A stretch of 6,918 nt of DNA from Lysobacterales bacterium. GTDB taxonomy: Bacteria > Pseudomonadota > Gammaproteobacteria > Xanthomonadales > Rhodanobacteraceae. The position numbers were made by a program, and so were the translations under genes. Below, one piece after another: positions 6,701-6,918 of the stretch; position 1 is the stretch's first letter; each line of letters starts with the position of its first letter. The stretch is from the NCBI GenBank assembly GCA_013298265.1, contig JAAFHE010000201.1, positions 1 to 6,918 of the forward strand. Reading direction: 5' to 3'. The notes under the pieces were generated by a model. That model was not told the DNA's origin. It worked only from the letters and a program-made list of their open reading frames with translations, and searched no databases.

Positions 6701-6918
6701 TGGATGACGCCGTCGATCCGACCGAAACGCGCCACGGCCGCGGCGACGCCGGCACGCATCGCCGCCGCGTCGGCCACGTCAGCGGCCACGACCATCACCT
6801 CGCCGCGTGTCGTGCCTTCGGCGATTTCAGCCGCGCGCGAAGGATCCGGCGTGCGCCCGCTCAACACGACCTTCGCGCCGTAGCGCGCCAGCAGATGGCG
6901 CGCGAATAGCCCGCCGAG
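775..6918 (-). CDS. Trans-AT modular polyketide synthase, C-terminal 2047 residues (KR-ACP-KS-KR-ACP-KS0); 5' end outside window
   Basis: Multidomain cytoplasmic PKS that extends and reduces an ACP-bound polyketide chain. The frame is open from the window edge to TGA at 775-777. The GTG at 6865-6867 is not the start, because coding continues upstream through an NADPH-binding loop (LGGLF). Residues here count from the first codon in the window (6916-6918). Order: ketoreductase 1-222, ACP 257-329 (Ser289), KS 377-789 (Cys537, His672, His712), flanking linker 793-964, ketoreductase 982-1425, ACP 1451-1529 (Ser1489), KS0 1575-1979 (Cys1731, Asn1865, His1903), tail 1980-2047. No AT domain and no GHSxG acyltransferase signature is seen, so malonyl units must be supplied in trans. 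No frameshift or stop interrupts it. It lies 58 bp before a gene starting with a dehydratase, which completes its last module. Class assignment is firm; the product is unknown. Confidence 0.97.
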   Translation of the reverse strand, partial: LGGLFARHLLARYGAKVVLSGRTPDPSRAAEIAEGTTRGEVMVVAADVADAAAMRAGVAAAVARFGRIDGVIHAAGLIEGGTLFERSPEAFARVLAPKVRGTQVLDDVFADQPLRFICYFTSSSGVLGDFGSADYAMANRFEMAYADNVQSRFKRIAIAWPVWADSGMGTGDAANTQLYLQTSGQRALTAEEGIATFERLLGEADGHYLVMNGRRDRIEQALGLREPVAVAPEITAPAPGTARRRPELRGFPIEQCVQWDLKQQIGDLLKLSRDQIQAQDNLADYGFDSITLAQWAKRISAHYAIEVTPAVFFSHSSLEKVSAYLLAGHRERLEQCYGGADAVVEPAPPPAAIATRRTVRSSRVAAASSRSGAPSPHEPIAIIGMSGRFPDARTTEEMWKILAEGRSAVSEIALERFDWREDFASGLLKSKWLAAMPGVDEFDPLFFEISPREAQVTDPRQRLLLQEAWNALEDAAYGEAQLQRHTVGVFVGVEQGEYQLLVGGQGSLTGTHEAILASRLSYFLNLRGPAMAINTSCSSGMVAAHQACLSLRAGECDTAIAAGASVSLMAQTYMSMSQAGMLSPDGCCYAFDRRANGMVPGEAVVAVVLKRLSQAEADGDPIHAVIRASGINYDGKTNGITAPNGASQAQLIQTVLEQARVRPEDVDLMLTHGTGTRLGDPVEINALREVFGARQGADAHCAIVSTKCNFGHSFAASGLLSLVGAVLSLRLETIPGSLNCEQPSDYIDWQDSALWVGPDSRQWPRSAARARTVGVSAFGMSGTNAHLVLQDHRVRETPIRALQAVPLVLSAKSAEALQRKIADLIDLLLRREWDAEALTAMSHTLLCGRQHFAHRCAVVVEGSDNAEHLLRQLQTGERLPNLFRGVVPREFVGQAALTEYAHSLFERLDGAGLVGLRRQEALYALTDLYCQGYALPWARLFGPLPPRRIALPTYPFERERYWISLREADLEPAVEQTAAAVVRESVLVKGWQEAVLSGTEVVGGVLIVSDASTQGVAQALSAGWAQTRIVRSDEDGWRGASDWSEWDALVDVTGCGAVSYERLAWVEIVQAWVQARASQGGRALCVTRGDAGALQAGLFGMLQSEYGRIRSRHVDLESGEGEAWIAQVVQELGAEDDAVEVRYRDGRRYCAQLEEVELGASAELDWATEGVLWITGGTRGLGLACARHFVRRHGVKRLVLTGREVLPERSQWQARAVQGDATGHKLRALLALQADGVAVEVTSVDLCDATALAQEMDRLRDLGPIHGVLHCAGVADAQIPAFVRKTLDGMAAVLAPKVSGLETLLAGLRDAPLRFCLLFSSISAAVPDLATGQADYAMANAYMDQVARREQAGGLPVVSVQWGSWNESGMGEVKSRVYRELGLLSHSDAQGMDWLDRIVSTQRRGVLAPLQVDGSRFAASRLLRRRGPPVARANARAAAPTAVPMPVPSGAGLLGQVEGWLRALFAQQLQMPLEKVDVQTPLPDYGVDSVLLMQVLVPIGAQVNDALDPSMLYEHQTITAFARWLVSKYETVLRANLSTGEAAAPPPLEVVSFVPVPPAGTAPERASAVPSPVADEALAIVGLSCRFAGANDVSGYWDLLAQGRSAIAPVPSSRWGETGADDWAALLEDVNHFDPEYFHLALADARAMDRQALLVLEESLKAWHHAGYSAAELKGTRSGVFLGARGQYHADPVSLSEAVNPILAMGQNYLAANVSQFFDLRGPSLVVDTACSSALVALNMAMQGLRGGEIDAALVGGVSLLNGPGALRMFEQRGILQRGEFHIFDRRAQGAILGEGIGMVVLKRQAQAVADGDRIYALVRAAAVNNDGRTAGPTAPNVHAQKDVMRRALQRSGWRAEDISHIDVNGSGSEITDLLELRAIEAVYRPERVQPCELGSMKPNIGHPLCAEGIASLIKVVLMLHHGQRVPFLSAREPMAHYDLDASPFRFSRELRPWGEAARVAAINSFADGGTNAHVIVEGSVAHADVWRQPLPVPALHRINVSTAGTPASAAPSASVAPSAEPQQVWAQADATDPWGEGDLVTEGAWE
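778..981 (-). other. C-terminal tail after KS0, candidate docking element
   Basis: Residues 1980-2047. The first part (PLPVPALHRI) is a normal post-KS wrap. Next comes a low-complexity Ala/Pro/Ser stretch (about 2004-2021), probably disordered. The last 20 residues are acidic with two Trp (DPWGEGD...GAWE). A flexible linker ending in a short acidic and aromatic motif, at a subunit end that must pass its chain to a DH on another protein, suggests a docking motif. No family match can be claimed from reading alone. Confidence 0.5.
982..2196 (-). other. Non-elongating ketosynthase domain (KS0)
   Basis: Residues 1575-1979. The fold markers are clear: EALAIVGLSCRFAG, GPSLVVDTACSS with Cys1731 (codon 1726-1728), KPNIGHPLCAEG with His1903 (1210-1212), and FADGGTNAHVIVEG. 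The HGTGT motif is replaced by NGSGS, with Asn1865 (AAC at 1324-1326) in place of the histidine needed for malonyl decarboxylation. The DPQxR motif is also altered, to DRQALLVLEE. The family interpretation is a KS that accepts and passes on the acyl chain without elongation. No KS-AT flanking linker follows it, and the protein ends 68 residues later. The partner domain, a DH, begins the next gene. Confidence 0.93.
2332..2568 (-). other. Acyl carrier protein domain 2 (ACP2)
   Basis: Residues 1451-1529, with Ser1489 in DYGVDSVLL (codon 2452-2454) as the phosphopantetheine site. The region after it (ALDPSMLYEHQTI) differs from ACP1 and is a style I associate with ACPs that precede a non-elongating KS. 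It holds malonyl for KS1, is the substrate carrier for KR2, and hands the beta-hydroxy chain to KS0. A Pro/Ala/Val-rich linker of about 45 residues follows. Confidence 0.95.
2644..3975 (-). other. Ketoreductase domain 2 (KR2), structural plus catalytic halves
   Basis: Residues 982-1425. The N-terminal structural subdomain (about 982-1162) ends in GLFGMLQSEYGRIRSRHVD, typical of trans-AT KRs. The catalytic half has the NADPH loop GGTRGLG (1176-1182), Lys1297 (APKVSG), a catalytic Ser at 1321 or 1323 (FSSISAA), Tyr1336 (GQADYAMAN, codon 2911-2913) and Asn1340. All are present, so the beta-keto group made by KS1 should become a hydroxyl. The region after HCAG reads VADAQIPAF, a variant common in trans-AT KRs; the Asp there does not align with the B-type diagnostic Asp. 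No DH or methyltransferase lies between KS1 and KR2. Confidence 0.95.
4027..4542 (-). other. KS flanking linker left where a cis-AT would sit (AT-less)
   Basis: Residues 793-964 after KS1. The stretch begins with PLVLSAKSAEAL, a KS-AT linker type, and ends in LPTYPFERERYW (951-962, at 4033-4068), the conserved post-AT linker. The roughly 300-residue AT core between such linkers in cis-AT synthases is missing: no GHSxG and no GAGH-like motif. This is the normal arrangement in trans-AT synthases, where the remnant may help a free AT dock. Confidence 0.88.
4552..5790 (-). other. Elongating ketosynthase domain (KS1)
   Basis: Residues 377-789. It catalyses decarboxylative Claisen condensation of the chain from ACP1 with malonyl-ACP2. 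Seen in order: EPIAIIGMSGRFP at the start, DPRQRLLLQEAW, active-site Cys537 in NTSCSSG (codon 5308-5310), HGTGTRLGDPVE with His672 (4903-4905), NFGHSFAASG with His712 (4783-4785), and GTNAHLVL at the end. The full Cys-His-His triad supports an elongating enzyme. The motifs CNFGHSFAASG and NCEQPSDYIDW resemble trans-AT KS clades. Assigning substrate specificity would need a KS phylogeny. Confidence 0.96.
5932..6150 (-). other. Acyl carrier protein domain 1 (ACP1)
   Basis: Residues 257-329. The phosphopantetheine attachment Ser289 sits in DYGFDSITL (codon at 6052-6054). It is preceded by a helix with ENL-like QDNLADYGFDS spacing and followed by VFFSHSSLEKVSAYLL, the usual end of an ACP. It carries the chain reduced by KR1 to the following KS. 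An Ala/Pro/Arg-rich linker separates it from KR1, and an Arg/Ser/Ala-rich linker separates it from the KS. Confidence 0.95.
6253..6918 (-). other. Ketoreductase domain 1 (KR1), partial
   Basis: C-terminal part of a KR, residues 1-222 of the in-window protein. It would reduce the beta-keto group of its module with NADPH. Seen: the end of the Rossmann glycine loop (LGGLF, 1-5), VVLSGR, then the catalytic set Lys98 (APKVRG), a Ser in the FTSSS segment, Tyr135 (ADYAMAN) and Asn139. All are intact, so it should be active. The segment HAAGLIEGG lacks the Asp found near this place in B-type KRs, and no Trp stands eight residues before the Tyr. The wording around the active site (GDFGSADYAMANRF) is typical of trans-AT PKS KRs. 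What lies upstream in this module, including any DH, is outside the window. Confidence 0.93.

Noticed and set aside
6865..6867. GTG as the start codon of the large PKS gene
   Set aside because: The frame stays open to the window edge and the 17 upstream codons encode the expected KR nucleotide-binding segment, so the true start is outside the window.

Overview
The window is a piece of a modular polyketide synthase (PKS) cluster of the trans-acyltransferase (trans-AT) type, read entirely on the minus strand. By eye it is roughly two-thirds G+C, and third codon positions are strongly G/C. This suggests a high-GC proteobacterium (Burkholderiales or Xanthomonadales would fit), but the sequence alone does not fix the taxon. 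I see no RNA gene, mobile element, CRISPR array or plus-strand gene. Two coding regions fill almost all of it, and both run off the window.

Right to left (the direction of transcription): positions 6918 to 775 are the 3' part of a giant PKS gene, 2047 codons in the window. Its domain order is KR (N-terminus cut by the window edge) - ACP - KS - flanking linker - KR - ACP - KS0 - C-terminal tail. There is no acyltransferase domain anywhere. The first KS keeps only the linker that usually surrounds an AT, so malonyl units must come from a separate AT encoded elsewhere. After a 58-bp gap, positions 716 to 1 are the 5' end of a second PKS gene. Its product begins directly with a dehydratase (DH) domain.

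The key point is the junction. The last domain of the first protein is a ketosynthase whose HGTGT motif has become NGSGS. The catalytic cysteine and the second histidine are kept. This is the signature of a non-elongating KS (KS0), which passes the chain on without extending it. The next protein starts with the DH. Together KS-KR-ACP-KS0 | DH form a 'dehydrating bimodule' split over two polypeptides: the first half extends and ketoreduces, KS0 transfers the beta-hydroxy chain, and the DH of the next protein should remove water. The proline/serine-rich tail with an acidic, Trp-containing end on the first protein is a candidate docking element.

The chemistry is recognisable and the architecture belongs to a known class, so I do not see a wholly new type of system. 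What is unknown is the polyketide made. The less ordinary details are the split junction, a Thr in the second DH motif, the absence of the B-type KR aspartate, and two consecutive ketoreducing modules that could feed a double dehydration.
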